Of a stretch of 64,000 bases of DNA, positions 1 through 8,483 are shown in pieces; within the stretch, counting starts at the first letter, position 1, and every line of letters starts with the position of its first letter. Source of the DNA: Pseudomonas sp. RC10. Its GTDB lineage: Bacteria > Pseudomonadota > Gammaproteobacteria > Pseudomonadales > Pseudomonadaceae. The translations under genes and the position numbers were made by a program. The stretch lies in assembly GCF_038397775.1 (NCBI RefSeq), contig NZ_CP151650.1, forward strand, positions 5,394,001 to 5,458,000. The letters run 5' to 3'. Below the pieces are notes generated by a model. The model worked only from the letters and a program-made list of their open reading frames with translations, was not told the origin of the DNA and ran no database searches.

Positions 1-678
1 GTACGAACTCACGCCCCAGGCGATCGGCAAGTCAGGATTGCCACCGAGGTGCTCGTAATAGCCGTTCAGGGAAGACAACGACTGCCCCAGGTACCAGAAC
101 GGCACCAGCCACAGCACGGCATGCCAGTCATAGATCGCCAGCAGCAGGTAGGCCGCGAGGGTCACGTAGATTTCAACCCTGGCCCAGCGCGCGTCATCCG
201 GATGTTTACGCTTCATTTCTTCGTAATAGCTCTTCGGCTCGTCACGAAACGCGCTGAGGAACACATAACGCCACAGGGCTTCAGGTTCGCCGTTGTGGCC
301 ATAGCGGTAGATCGACAGTGGGTCTACGGTGTCGCCCTTTTCGTCGGGGCGATCCGAGTTGCCGCGGTGATGGCGGTTGTGGATGTCGCGGTACAGGGTC
401 TGGGAAAACCCGATGGTCACCGACAGCAGCAGGTCGAACGCCCGGTTCATCGACTTATGGGTAAAGTACGGGTTGTGAATCTGGTTGTGCGAGATGCTGT
501 TGATGCTCCACGACAGGCTGACGGCGTACACCAGCGCCAGCGGCACGATGGCCCACCACGACAAGCCGTGGAAGGCTACGACCAACCACATCACGAATGC
601 GAAATGGGCCAGCGCCATGGCAATCGGGACAATGTCCCAGAGTGAATACGCGAGCCAGCGGTAAACGGGACGAGCCAT
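1..678 (-). CDS. Membrane fatty acid desaturase/hydroxylase (C-terminus cut by window edge)
   Basis: This looks like an integral membrane diiron fatty acid desaturase or hydroxylase. The visible 226 residues carry two histidine boxes: HNQIH at residues 64-68 (HxxxH) and HNRHH at 100-104 (HxxHH). Hydrophobic spans lie before box 1 (about 12-58) and at about 165-200. The third box should lie beyond the window. The start is chosen because GAGGAAG precedes this ATG at normal spacing. The gene diverges from the plus-strand operon at 1054, sharing a 375-base regulatory region, so it may modify an acyl chain for that pathway. Membership of the diiron superfamily is well supported; substrate and position of desaturation are unknown. 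Confidence 0.85.
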   Translation of the reverse strand, partial: MARPVYRWLAYSLWDIVPIAMALAHFAFVMWLVVAFHGLSWWAIVPLALVYAVSLSWSINSISHNQIHNPYFTHKSMNRAFDLLLSVTIGFSQTLYRDIHNRHHRGNSDRPDEKGDTVDPLSIYRYGHNGEPEALWRYVFLSAFRDEPKSYYEEMKRKHPDDARWARVEIYVTLAAYLLLAIYDWHAVLWLVPFWYLGQSLSSLNGYYEHLGGNPDLPIAWGVSSY

Positions 679-875
679 GAAGAACTTCCTCGAAACGGTG
701 AGTGCTTCGGCTCATTGCAAGGGCCAGACCAACCCGCCCGCTACTTGAAGTGATACGCCACGGCGACGTCCAGCTCGCCGTGATTCACGTGGCCTTGCTG
801 GCGAACGATGCTGCTGTCGGCGGCCGATCCCACCAGGCCCCCCAAGGGTCGCTGTCAGCGCAAGCACTGATGTTG

Positions 876-893
876 TTTGTAGCGACCTACAAA
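876..893. promoter_or_regulatory. Perfect inverted repeat, candidate enhancer site (UAS)
   Basis: TTTGTAG-CGAC-CTACAAA is a perfect 7-bp inverted repeat with a 4-base spacer. Its centre is about 84 bases upstream of the GG of the sigma-54 promoter at 967, which is where enhancer-binding proteins of the NtrC family usually bind. The obvious candidate ligand is the regulator at 6953-8350. That assignment is inference. A partial half-site TTGTAG follows at 896-901. Confidence 0.55.
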
Positions 894-966
894 AATTGTA
901 GCTTCACACCCCTCGCTTTTTCGTCGACACCCGCCAGCGCCCCTGCCCACCGGGCTTTCAGGCCTT

Positions 967-981
967 TGGCACAGTCCCTGC
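967..981 (+). promoter_or_regulatory. Sigma-54 (RpoN) -24/-12 promoter
   Basis: TGGCAC-N5-CTGC matches the RpoN consensus TGGCAC-N5-TTGC with one difference, and has the required 10 bases between the GG and GC pairs. Transcription would start near 993, about 60 bases before the first gene of the operon. The operon ends with an NtrC-type activator carrying the sigma-54-contacting GAFTGA motif, which supports the call. Confidence 0.75.
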
Positions 982-1053
982 TCTTGCCCTCTCACGAGCG
1001 ACACGGCGACTCCCTCGCCTCGCTCTCTCTTTGGACAAGACAGGCAAACGCAG

Positions 1054-1752
1054 ATGATGCATTGGCATATCGTGTGTGATTTCGACGGGACGATCACGCC
1101 GACCGACGTGATCGACAACATTCTCGAACGCTTCGCCGACCCCAGTTGGGCCGACATCGAAGACGAATGGCTCAGCGGTCGCATGGGTTCGCGTGAATGC
1201 CTCAGCCGCCAGCTCGCGCTGGTCAAGGCCTACCCCGCGCAACTGCTGGACTACTTCGACAGCGTGACCATCGACCCGGACTTCCCGACCTTCGTCGAAC
1301 ACGTCCTCGGCCTGGGCTTCACCCTGGACATCGTCAGTGACGGCCTCGAACAAGGCATCGCGCGGATTCTGTCCCGTCACCAGATTCCCCTGTTGCCAAT
1401 CATCGCCAACGGCCTGCGGCAAGTGGACCAGAACAGCTGGCGCATCGTGTTCCCCCACGCCAGCGACGCCTGCCGGGCCGCGTCGGGCAACTGCAAATGC
1501 AAATCCACGCCGAACGACAAACGCGTGCTGGTGATCGGCGATGGCAAGTCCGACATGTGCGCGGCCAGCACCGCTGATTTCGTCTTCGCCAAAGGCCGCC
1601 TGGCCGACCACTGCGCGCACAACGGCATCCCCCACGCGCGCTTCGAATCCTTCGCCGAACTCCCCGCGATGCTGGCCCTGCTGCCGCACAGCCTGCCCGC
1701 GCCGGTCGCTCATCTCTCTACCGAATCCCAGGAACGCTTCCACCATGTCTGA
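1054..1752 (+). CDS. MtnX-like HAD-IB phosphatase
   Basis: This is a 232-residue HAD superfamily phosphatase of the phosphoserine phosphatase/MtnX-like type. Motif I is DFDGT (residues 9-13, nucleophile Asp9 and acid Asp11), motif II is IVSDG with Ser95, and motif IV is IGDGKSD at 161-167. A Cys-rich segment near residues 140-150 (CRAASGNCKC) resembles that of MtnX relatives. It is the first gene of the operon, and its end overlaps the aminotransferase start by 8 bases. It probably dephosphorylates a small phosphorylated intermediate made or used by the neighbouring aminotransferase. This is not evidence for methionine salvage, because no other mtn genes are nearby. Either of the two adjacent ATG codons (1054 or 1057) could be the start. 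Confidence 0.85.
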   Translation: MMHWHIVCDFDGTITPTDVIDNILERFADPSWADIEDEWLSGRMGSRECLSRQLALVKAYPAQLLDYFDSVTIDPDFPTFVEHVLGLGFTLDIVSDGLEQGIARILSRHQIPLLPIIANGLRQVDQNSWRIVFPHASDACRAASGNCKCKSTPNDKRVLVIGDGKSDMCAASTADFVFAKGRLADHCAHNGIPHARFESFAELPAMLALLPHSLPAPVAHLSTESQERFHHV

Positions 1753-3139
1753 TATCCGCATCGCCACCGCCGAAGACCAGATCCTTCTGGAAAAAGAAGC
1801 CAAATACTGCTCGTTTGGCGACACCGTTCACTACATCGACCCACCGCGCATTTTCAGCCGCTGCGAAGGTTCGTACGTCTACGACACCAGCGATCAGGCC
1901 TACCTCGACCTGCAGATGTGGTACTCGGCGGTGAACTTCGGCTACGCCAACCCGCGCCTGAACAACGCGCTGAAACAACAGATCGACACCCTGCCGCAGA
2001 TCGCCAGCCAGTACCTGCACAAGGGCAAGATCGAGCTGTCGGAGCGCATCGCTGTCGACGCCAAGAACAAGTTCGGCCTGGACGGTCGAGTGCACTTCAA
2101 CGTCGGTGGCTCGCAGTCCATCGAGGACTCGTTGAAAGTCGTGCGTAACGCCAGCAACGGCAAAAGCCTGATGTTCGCCTTCGAAGGCGGCTACCACGGC
2201 CGCACCCTCGGCGCGTCGTCGATCACCTCCAGCTACCGCTATCGGCGCCGCTACGGACACTTCGGCGAGCGTGCGCAGTTCATCCCGTTCCCGTACCACT
2301 TCCGCGGCCCGAAAGGCATGACCAAGGAAGAATACGGCAGCTATTGCGTGCAGCAATTCGCCCGTCTGTTCGAGACTGAATACAACGGCGTGTGGGACCC
2401 GAAAGTTGGCCAGAGCGAGTACGCCGCGTTTTACGTCGAGCCGATTCAGGGCACCGGCGGCTACGTGATTCCGCCGATGAACTTCTACAGCGAACTCAAG
2501 CACGTGCTCGATCAGCACGGCATCTTGATGGTCGTCGATGAAATCCAGATGGGCTTCTACCGCACCGGCAAGCTGTGGTCGATCGAACACTTCGACGTCA
2601 AACCCGACGTGATCGTGTTCGGCAAGGCGCTGACCAACGGCCTCAACCCGCTGGGCGGCATCTGGGCCCGCGAAGAATTGATCAACCCGACAATCTTCCC
2701 GCCAGGTTCGACCCATTCCACCTTCGCGTCCAACCCGCTGGGCACGGCCGTGGGTCTGGAGATGTTCAAGATGACCTCCGAAGTCGACTACGGCGCGATG
2801 GTCATGAATAAGGGCAAATACTTCCTCGAAGGTCTGCGCGACTTGCAAAAACGCTACCCGATCATTGGTGACGTCGACGGCCTGGGCCTGGCCCTGCGGG
2901 CTGAAATCTGTCAGGCGGACGGCTTCACGCCAGACAAGGCGACCTTGGATTTCATGGTCGAAGAAGGCATGAAAGGCGACATCGAGATCGACGGCAAACG
3001 CCTGGGTCTGGTGCTCGACGTGGGCGGTTACTACAAGAACGTGATCACCCTCGCGCCGTCGCTGGAAATCAGCTACCCGGAAATCGACCTGGGCATCGCC
3101 CTGCTCGACCGCCTCCTGCACCGGGCCATGAAACGATGA
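1745..3139 (+). CDS. Class III PLP-dependent aminotransferase
   Basis: This 464-residue protein is a fold-type I, class III aminotransferase. The visible features are the cofactor-binding VVDEIQMGF around residues 263-271 (Asp265 for the pyridine nitrogen), the PLP lysine in VFGKALTNG (Lys294), and the FEGGYHGRT segment at 146-154. Class III enzymes usually move an amino group from the omega position of amines or amino acids to 2-oxoglutarate or pyruvate. The start at 1745 is chosen because earlier in-frame sequence belongs to the overlapping phosphatase gene. Its end overlaps the esterase by four bases (ATGA), indicating translational coupling. The substrate cannot be read from sequence. Related assignments such as 4-aminobutyrate or acetylornithine aminotransferase are not supported by context. 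Confidence 0.88.
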   Translation: MSDIRIATAEDQILLEKEAKYCSFGDTVHYIDPPRIFSRCEGSYVYDTSDQAYLDLQMWYSAVNFGYANPRLNNALKQQIDTLPQIASQYLHKGKIELSERIAVDAKNKFGLDGRVHFNVGGSQSIEDSLKVVRNASNGKSLMFAFEGGYHGRTLGASSITSSYRYRRRYGHFGERAQFIPFPYHFRGPKGMTKEEYGSYCVQQFARLFETEYNGVWDPKVGQSEYAAFYVEPIQGTGGYVIPPMNFYSELKHVLDQHGILMVVDEIQMGFYRTGKLWSIEHFDVKPDVIVFGKALTNGLNPLGGIWAREELINPTIFPPGSTHSTFASNPLGTAVGLEMFKMTSEVDYGAMVMNKGKYFLEGLRDLQKRYPIIGDVDGLGLALRAEICQADGFTPDKATLDFMVEEGMKGDIEIDGKRLGLVLDVGGYYKNVITLAPSLEISYPEIDLGIALLDRLLHRAMKR

Positions 3140-4059
3140 GCCCGACGCCCTCGCACCCCGCGATCGACATGGGCGAAGGCGATGCCGGGTTCATTCTCGG
3201 CAACGGCCCCGTGGGGGTATTGCTCATCCACGGCCTGACCGGCACCCCGACGGAGTTGCGTCGGGTGGCCCAGGGCTTGGCCGACAGGGGCTGCACGGTG
3301 TACGTGCCGACCCTGGCCGGGCACTGCGGCAACAACGACGACCTGCAACGCACGGTCTGGACCGACTGGTATGAAAGCGCCCGGCGAACCTTCGTCGGCG
3401 TGCGCCAGCGCCACGCTCAGGTGTTCGTCGGCGGGCTGTCGATGGGTGCCGTGATGTCGATGCACATGGCCGCGCAGCACCCCGGTGAAATCGCCGGGCT
3501 GCTGCTGTATTCCACGACCTTGCGCTACGACGGCTGGAACATGCCGTTCGTGGCCAAATTCACCCATTTCTACATGATGCTGCCGTTCGGCGTGCACCTG
3601 TGCCGCTTCAACGAAAAGCCGCCCTACGGCATCAAGAATCCGCGACTGCGCGCCATCGTCGAAAAACAGATGAAGGAAGGCGAAAGCAGCAACGCAGGGC
3701 TGTTGACCATGTCCGGCATCAGCGTTCGCGAGCTGCATCGGCTGATTGCCGTGGTCAAGCGCCACATGCCCAAGGTGACCACGCCGACGCTGGTGCTGCA
3801 TTCGCTGGAAGACGACATCACCAGCCGCTGGAACGCCGATTACGTGGAGCGGCGACTGGGCGGGCCGGTGGTCAAGGTGCTGCTCGACAACTGCTATCAC
3901 ATGATCACCGTGGACCTCGAATACCGGCAGGTCATCGACCTGACCGCGTCGTTCATCGAAACCCGACTGCAAGGTGCTCCCCGCAAGGAAATCCCGGCAC
4001 AGGAAGCCCTCGCGAATGACGAAATGATCACCCCCGACGACCATCCACAACTGGCCTGA
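3136..4059 (+). CDS. Alpha/beta hydrolase, carboxylesterase-like
   Basis: This is a 307-residue serine hydrolase of the alpha/beta fold. It has the oxyanion HGLTG segment (32-36), the nucleophile elbow GGLSMG with Ser102, a likely acid in HSLEDD and a likely catalytic histidine in CYHMITVD near the C-terminus. The pattern resembles Est30-type carboxylesterases and monoacylglycerol lipases, which act on short to medium acyl esters. There is no signal peptide, so it is probably cytoplasmic. It is coupled to the aminotransferase by an ATGA overlap, and the GNAT gene follows three bases later. Context suggests an acyl ester or thioester release or editing step. That role is inference. Confidence 0.85.
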   Translation: MSPTPSHPAIDMGEGDAGFILGNGPVGVLLIHGLTGTPTELRRVAQGLADRGCTVYVPTLAGHCGNNDDLQRTVWTDWYESARRTFVGVRQRHAQVFVGGLSMGAVMSMHMAAQHPGEIAGLLLYSTTLRYDGWNMPFVAKFTHFYMMLPFGVHLCRFNEKPPYGIKNPRLRAIVEKQMKEGESSNAGLLTMSGISVRELHRLIAVVKRHMPKVTTPTLVLHSLEDDITSRWNADYVERRLGGPVVKVLLDNCYHMITVDLEYRQVIDLTASFIETRLQGAPRKEIPAQEALANDEMITPDDHPQLA

Positions 4060-4062
4060 ACC

Positions 4063-5187
4063 ATGATCAGCACCCACGCCTTTTCCAGCATCCGGTCCAT
4101 TGATCGTGACGAATGGAATGACTGTTTTCCCGGTCAGCTGGAAGACTGGGATTTTTATCTGGCGGTCGAACAGGCGGGCGTCGAGCGCTTTCACTGGCGC
4201 TACCTGGCCGTGTTCGACGGGCCGCGCTTGCTGGGTGTCGCTCCGGCGTTTTACACCTGCTACAGCCTCGACACCACGATGCAAGGGGCCAGCAAACGCA
4301 TGACCGAAAAGCTCAGGCGCCTGTGGCCGGGGGTGTTCGACTTGCAACTGTACGCGGTGGGTTCGCCCGTGGCCGAACGCTGCAATGCCGGGGTCGCGAG
4401 CCACGTGCCCGCAGCGCAGCGGCAGGCGGTGTTCGACCGTTTGCTGCAACGGGCGCGGCACGACGCCGACGGTCTGGGCATCGGCCTGCTCGCGGTGAAA
4501 GACGCGCCGCAACAGGACCATCTGTGGGCAAACACCTGCCGCAACGCCGGTCTGCAAGTGATGCCGAGCCTGCCCAGTGCGTTGTTGCCCGTCACCTACC
4601 CGTCGCTGGACGCCTACCTCGGCTCGTTGGGAAAATCCACGCGCAAGGACCTGCGTCGCACCCTGCGCGGACCGGCGCCGCAGATCGAATGGCGGCGGCA
4701 GATCGACGATGTATTGCCAGACATCATGCAGCTCTACGAAGCGACCCTGTTGCGCAGTGATCTACAATTCGAACGGCTCGGCCCGGCCTATTTCACCCGC
4801 ATCCTCCAACAGCTCGGCGAGCGGGCGGTCTGCGTGTTGTACTGGGTCGATAACCGGCTGGTGGCGTTCAACCTGATGCTGCTGAACGAGCAACGCCTGA
4901 TCGACAAGATTTTTGCCCACGACCTCGAACACACACGGGACCTGAACCTCTATGCACGCAGCTGGCTGGCGAATGTCGAATACTGCATCCACAATCGCAT
5001 CCCGGTGTACGAAGCGGGCCAGGCCGGGTACGCGAGCAAGATCCGTTTCGGCTGCCGCTTCGAACCCAACCTGCTGTTTTTCCGTCACCGCAACCGGCTG
5101 CTGAACACCGTGCTCAAACTGATCAAGCGCGTGATCAGCCCCGACCGAACCGATCCCGCCCTGGCGGCGGCAATAAGCGACCATTGA
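4063..5187 (+). CDS. FemAB/BioF2-like GNAT acyltransferase
   Basis: This 374-residue protein resembles the GNAT-fold acyltransferases of the BioF2/FemAB (peptidogalycan biosynthesis, DUF482-like) kind. The recognisable part is the C-terminal half, where LGSLGKSTRKDLRRTLR and the stretch from LYWVDNRLVAFNLML to YARSWLANVEYCI match the second GNAT repeat. Such proteins transfer acyl or aminoacyl groups to amines. It follows the esterase by three bases, and its stop overlaps the kinase start by one base (TGATG). With an aminotransferase supplying an amine and a divergent desaturase acting on acyl chains, N-acylation of an amino compound is a plausible job. This is inference, and the substrate is unknown. 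Confidence 0.7.
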   Translation: MISTHAFSSIRSIDRDEWNDCFPGQLEDWDFYLAVEQAGVERFHWRYLAVFDGPRLLGVAPAFYTCYSLDTTMQGASKRMTEKLRRLWPGVFDLQLYAVGSPVAERCNAGVASHVPAAQRQAVFDRLLQRARHDADGLGIGLLAVKDAPQQDHLWANTCRNAGLQVMPSLPSALLPVTYPSLDAYLGSLGKSTRKDLRRTLRGPAPQIEWRRQIDDVLPDIMQLYEATLLRSDLQFERLGPAYFTRILQQLGERAVCVLYWVDNRLVAFNLMLLNEQRLIDKIFAHDLEHTRDLNLYARSWLANVEYCIHNRIPVYEAGQAGYASKIRFGCRFEPNLLFFRHRNRLLNTVLKLIKRVISPDRTDPALAAAISDH

Positions 5188-6956
5188 TGACTGAACTCCC
5201 GCCACGCTCCGTCCGCTCACTGTTTTCCCTCTCGCGTTGGAGCGTGCAACGCAAACTGGTCTTGGCGTTCTGGCTGGTGAGCGTGATTCCGACGATGATC
5301 GCCGCCGAATTGGCGGCCTCCACGCTGTCGCAGATTTTCGATAGCAACGTGCGCATCTGGTTGCAGGAATCGACCAAGATCGTCATCGACGAAACCACCG
5401 AAATCATGCACAACAACGCTCGGGTCGCGCAGTTGTTCCAGGCCTATACGCGCTCGACTGTCGAGACCGGCAACCAGCGTGACAAGCTGATCGCCGACGT
5501 GGCGGACGCCATGGGCATTGACGTCGTGGCGCTGATCCGCAGCGACGATCACAAGGTCATGTTCTCCACGGCCGCCGACGACATCGTCAGCCAGATCAGC
5601 CTCGCGCCCAAGTCCGTTTTGCAGACCATCCACGAAGGCGGCAGCGCCGTGGGCACCGTGGTCTCGACCTTCCATACCGTCGAGGGCGGCGTGGATTACG
5701 AGCTGGTGATCGCAACGTACCTGGACAGCAGTTTTCTCACCAGCGTGGCCGATGTGCACTCGCTGGACCTGCGCCTGTATCTGCGCAACAAGGAAGGGTT
5801 CGGCGAGATTTTTGCCACCCAGCGTTTCGAAGATCACCCGCCTCAGGTGCCCCCAAAAATCGAGGACATCCTGCGCAGGACCAAGGAGGCCAGCGAGCAG
5901 TCCACGCCCCGTTACAGCGGCCTGTATTCGCCCATCCTCAACGACAACGGCGAGCTGCAAGGGGTGATTTTCAGCGGCCTGTTGCGGCACTCGTCGCTGG
6001 TGGGACTGGTCAATCAGACCAACCTGTTTCTGGCGATTTTCCTGGTAGGCTCGGCGCTGTCCCTGGGGGTCGGCTCGCTGGTTTCGCAGCACCTCACCCG
6101 CCCGTTGCGCGGTCTGCGTGAAGGCGTGAGGGCGGTCACTGCCGGGGATTATCACCGTCAGGTCGAAGTCATCGGCGGCGATGAGCTGGCCGAGTTGAGC
6201 GTGACTTTCAACCACATGACTGAACGTCTGCGCGAACTCCAGCATCTGGAAGCGCAACTGCGCAGGCGCGACCGGCTGCACACCCTCGGTGAAGTGGCGA
6301 TGGGGCTGGCCCACGAAATCCGCAACCCGCTGGGCATCATCAAGACCGCCACGCAACTGCTGCACCGCCGCGCCAGCCTGCCGGAAACCGACATGCGCCA
6401 CTTGGAATACGTGATTTCCGAGGTCACGCGGATCAACGACCTGATCACCGAATTCCTCGATTTCGCCAAACCGAGCGCGCCGATCCGTTCCACCCTCGTC
6501 GCCCGCGGGCTGCTGGAAGACGTGTTGGGCTTTTGCGCGCCGGAGCTGAACAACCACAACGTCATCGCGTTGATCGAAGAACAGGCCTCCGGCGCGACGG
6601 TCTACGCCGATGCCCGGCAGTTGACCCAGGCCTGTCTCAACCTGATCCTCAACGCCATTGACGCCATGCCCGACGGCGGACAGTTGACCCTGTCCATCGC
6701 CCGTGGTCAGGCCGACAGCGAACGGCCCATGACGCGCATCAGCGTGTCCGACACCGGCCAGGGCATCGATGCGGACATCATCGATCGCATCTTCAACCCG
6801 TTCGTGACCACCAAGGCGTCAGGTACGGGGCTTGGGCTGGCGAAGGTCTTTTCCATCATGGAGAACCACGATGGCCGTGTAGAGTGCTTGAGCGAACCGG
6901 GCGCGGGCGCCACGTTCAATCTGTACTTGCCGGCCGATGAAGGAGAACAGGCATGA
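5187..6956 (+). CDS. Two-component sensor histidine kinase (NtrB-like output)
   Basis: This 589-residue membrane histidine kinase has a first transmembrane helix at about 24-45, an extracytoplasmic sensor of about 230 residues, and a second helix at about 279-300. These are followed by a HAMP segment (about 300-355), HisKA with LAHEIRNP (phospho-acceptor His376) and HATPase with the N box around Asn485-Asn489, DTGQGI (522-527) and GTGLGL (546-551). The start is the ATG at 5187, inside TGATG with the preceding gene. It should phosphorylate the regulator encoded next, with which it overlaps by ATGA. The large periplasmic domain implies an external signal. Being in the operon it would regulate makes a local feedback circuit likely. 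Confidence 0.92.
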   Translation: MTELPPRSVRSLFSLSRWSVQRKLVLAFWLVSVIPTMIAAELAASTLSQIFDSNVRIWLQESTKIVIDETTEIMHNNARVAQLFQAYTRSTVETGNQRDKLIADVADAMGIDVVALIRSDDHKVMFSTAADDIVSQISLAPKSVLQTIHEGGSAVGTVVSTFHTVEGGVDYELVIATYLDSSFLTSVADVHSLDLRLYLRNKEGFGEIFATQRFEDHPPQVPPKIEDILRRTKEASEQSTPRYSGLYSPILNDNGELQGVIFSGLLRHSSLVGLVNQTNLFLAIFLVGSALSLGVGSLVSQHLTRPLRGLREGVRAVTAGDYHRQVEVIGGDELAELSVTFNHMTERLRELQHLEAQLRRRDRLHTLGEVAMGLAHEIRNPLGIIKTATQLLHRRASLPETDMRHLEYVISEVTRINDLITEFLDFAKPSAPIRSTLVARGLLEDVLGFCAPELNNHNVIALIEEQASGATVYADARQLTQACLNLILNAIDAMPDGGQLTLSIARGQADSERPMTRISVSDTGQGIDADIIDRIFNPFVTTKASGTGLGLAKVFSIMENHDGRVECLSEPGAGATFNLYLPADEGEQA

Positions 6957-8350
6957 GCCATAACGTGCTGGTGGTCGACGACGAACCCAAGCTGTGCGAC
7001 CTGCTGGCGTCGGCCCTTAGCCAGAACGGCATTCAGGTGTTCACCGCCGGCAACGGCCTGCACGCCCTGACGGTGCTGGAACGCGAAGAGATCGATCTGG
7101 TGATCAGCGACTGGCGCATGCCCGGCATGGACGGCCCGCAACTGCTGGCGGAAATCAAACAGCGTTTTCCGCAGCTGCCGGTGATCGTCATGACCGCCTA
7201 CAGCACGGTCAAGAATGCCGTGCAATCGATGCGCAACGGCGCCTACGACTACATCAGTAAACCCTTCGACATCGACGAGCTGGACATCACCGTTCACAAG
7301 GCCTTGCAGTTCCGGGACATCCTGCGGGACAACCAGCGGCTGCGTGCCGAGCTGGACGAACACCAGCAGATCGAGAGTCTGGTGGGTGAAAGCCCGGCAT
7401 TCCGTCGGGTGCTGCAAGCAGTGGACTCGGTGCGTGAAAGCAGCGCAACGATCCTGCTGACCGGCGAAAGCGGCACTGGCAAGGAAATGGTCGCACGGGC
7501 CATCCACAAACACGGCAATCGCGCGGACAAACCCTTCGTCGCGGTGAACTGCGCGGCCATCCCCGAAGGACTGCTGGAAAGCGAGATGTTCGGCCACAAA
7601 AAAGGCGCGTTCACCGGCGCAGTGTCGGACCGGGTCGGACGCTTTCAACAGGCCGACAAGGGCACGCTGTTCCTCGACGAAGTGGGCGACATGCCGCTGG
7701 CGTTGCAGGCAAAAATCCTGCGCGCCCTGCAGGAGCGCGTGATCGAGCCGGTGGGCGACCCTCGCGAGCGCAAGGTCGATGTGCGGGTGATCGCGGCCAC
7801 CAACAAAGACCTGCTCGACGCGGTGGCCCGCAAAGAATTCCGCGAGGACTTGTACTACCGCCTCAACGTGTTTCCGATCCCTCTGCCTGCCCTGCGCGAA
7901 CGGGCCGAGGACATCCCGTCACTGGCCCGGCATTTCGCCCATGTTCTGGGCGCCACGGCAGGTAAACGCATCACCGGTTTCAGCCCCGAAGCGCTGCTGG
8001 CCATGGCCAACTACACGTGGCCGGGCAACATCCGCGAGCTGCAAAACTGCGTCGAACGCGCGACTATCGTGGCCTCGACGCCGACCATCGAAGAGTCGGA
8101 TTTGCCGGCTTATCTGTTTGGTGCACGACAATCGTCTTCGTCGACCTTGAGCATTCTCAGCGAAGGCCCCGGCATCCCCAAAGACCTCGACGCAGCGCTG
8201 GCGGAAGTCGAAAAAGCCTACATCCTCGCCGCCCTCCAAGAAACCAACGGCGTCCAGGCCGCCGCCGCGCAACTCATCGGCATCTCCGAGCGCAGCTTCT
8301 GGTATCGGCTGAAGAAACTGGAGATTCATGTGGACAAGATTGTGCGCTAA
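6953..8350 (+). CDS. NtrC-family sigma-54-dependent response regulator
   Basis: This 465-residue protein has all three NtrC-type domains. The receiver (1-120) has VVDDEP, phospho-acceptor Asp53 and Lys103. The AAA+ domain has Walker A GESGTGK (171-177), the sigma-54 contact loop GAFTGA (218-223), Walker B GTLFLDEVGD (237-246) and the arginine-finger region. The C-terminal Fis-type helix-turn-helix lies at about 425-460. It is the cognate regulator of the overlapping kinase gene. The operon that encodes it starts with a sigma-54 promoter and an upstream inverted repeat, so autoregulation is the simplest model. The domain assignment is firm; the target is inferred. Confidence 0.95.
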   Translation: MSHNVLVVDDEPKLCDLLASALSQNGIQVFTAGNGLHALTVLEREEIDLVISDWRMPGMDGPQLLAEIKQRFPQLPVIVMTAYSTVKNAVQSMRNGAYDYISKPFDIDELDITVHKALQFRDILRDNQRLRAELDEHQQIESLVGESPAFRRVLQAVDSVRESSATILLTGESGTGKEMVARAIHKHGNRADKPFVAVNCAAIPEGLLESEMFGHKKGAFTGAVSDRVGRFQQADKGTLFLDEVGDMPLALQAKILRALQERVIEPVGDPRERKVDVRVIAATNKDLLDAVARKEFREDLYYRLNVFPIPLPALRERAEDIPSLARHFAHVLGATAGKRITGFSPEALLAMANYTWPGNIRELQNCVERATIVASTPTIEESDLPAYLFGARQSSSSTLSILSEGPGIPKDLDAALAEVEKAYILAALQETNGVQAAAAQLIGISERSFWYRLKKLEIHVDKIVR

Positions 8351-8390
8351 CGGCCCTGCTTGACCCGATTACCGGGCCGGACATAAAACC

Positions 8391-8481
8391 TGTGGGAGCG
8401 AATTCATTCGCGATGCGGTTGTACATCCTATGAAGGTGTATCGGCTGTAACGGCCCCTCGCGAATGAATTCGCTCCCACAG
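8391..8481. repeat. REP-type inverted repeat
   Basis: Two perfect 23-base arms (8391-8413 and 8459-8481), starting TGTGGGAGCGAATTCATTCG, face each other across a 45-base spacer. It sits between two convergent genes, the usual place for pseudomonad REP/BIME elements, and may also help end transcription. Confidence 0.85.
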
Positions 8482-8483
8482 AT

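Larger units (their letters stand above)
679..1053. other. Divergent intergenic region, desaturase / HAD operon
   Basis: This 375-base region separates the divergent desaturase and the phosphatase-led operon. It holds the perfect inverted repeat at 876-893 and the sigma-54 promoter at 967-981, both listed separately. No convincing open reading frame was seen in it. Confidence 0.6.

Noticed and set aside
1054..1752. mtnX of the methionine salvage pathway
   Set aside because: The HAD type is MtnX-like, but no mtnA, mtnB, mtnD, mtnK or mtnW is nearby and the operon partners point elsewhere.
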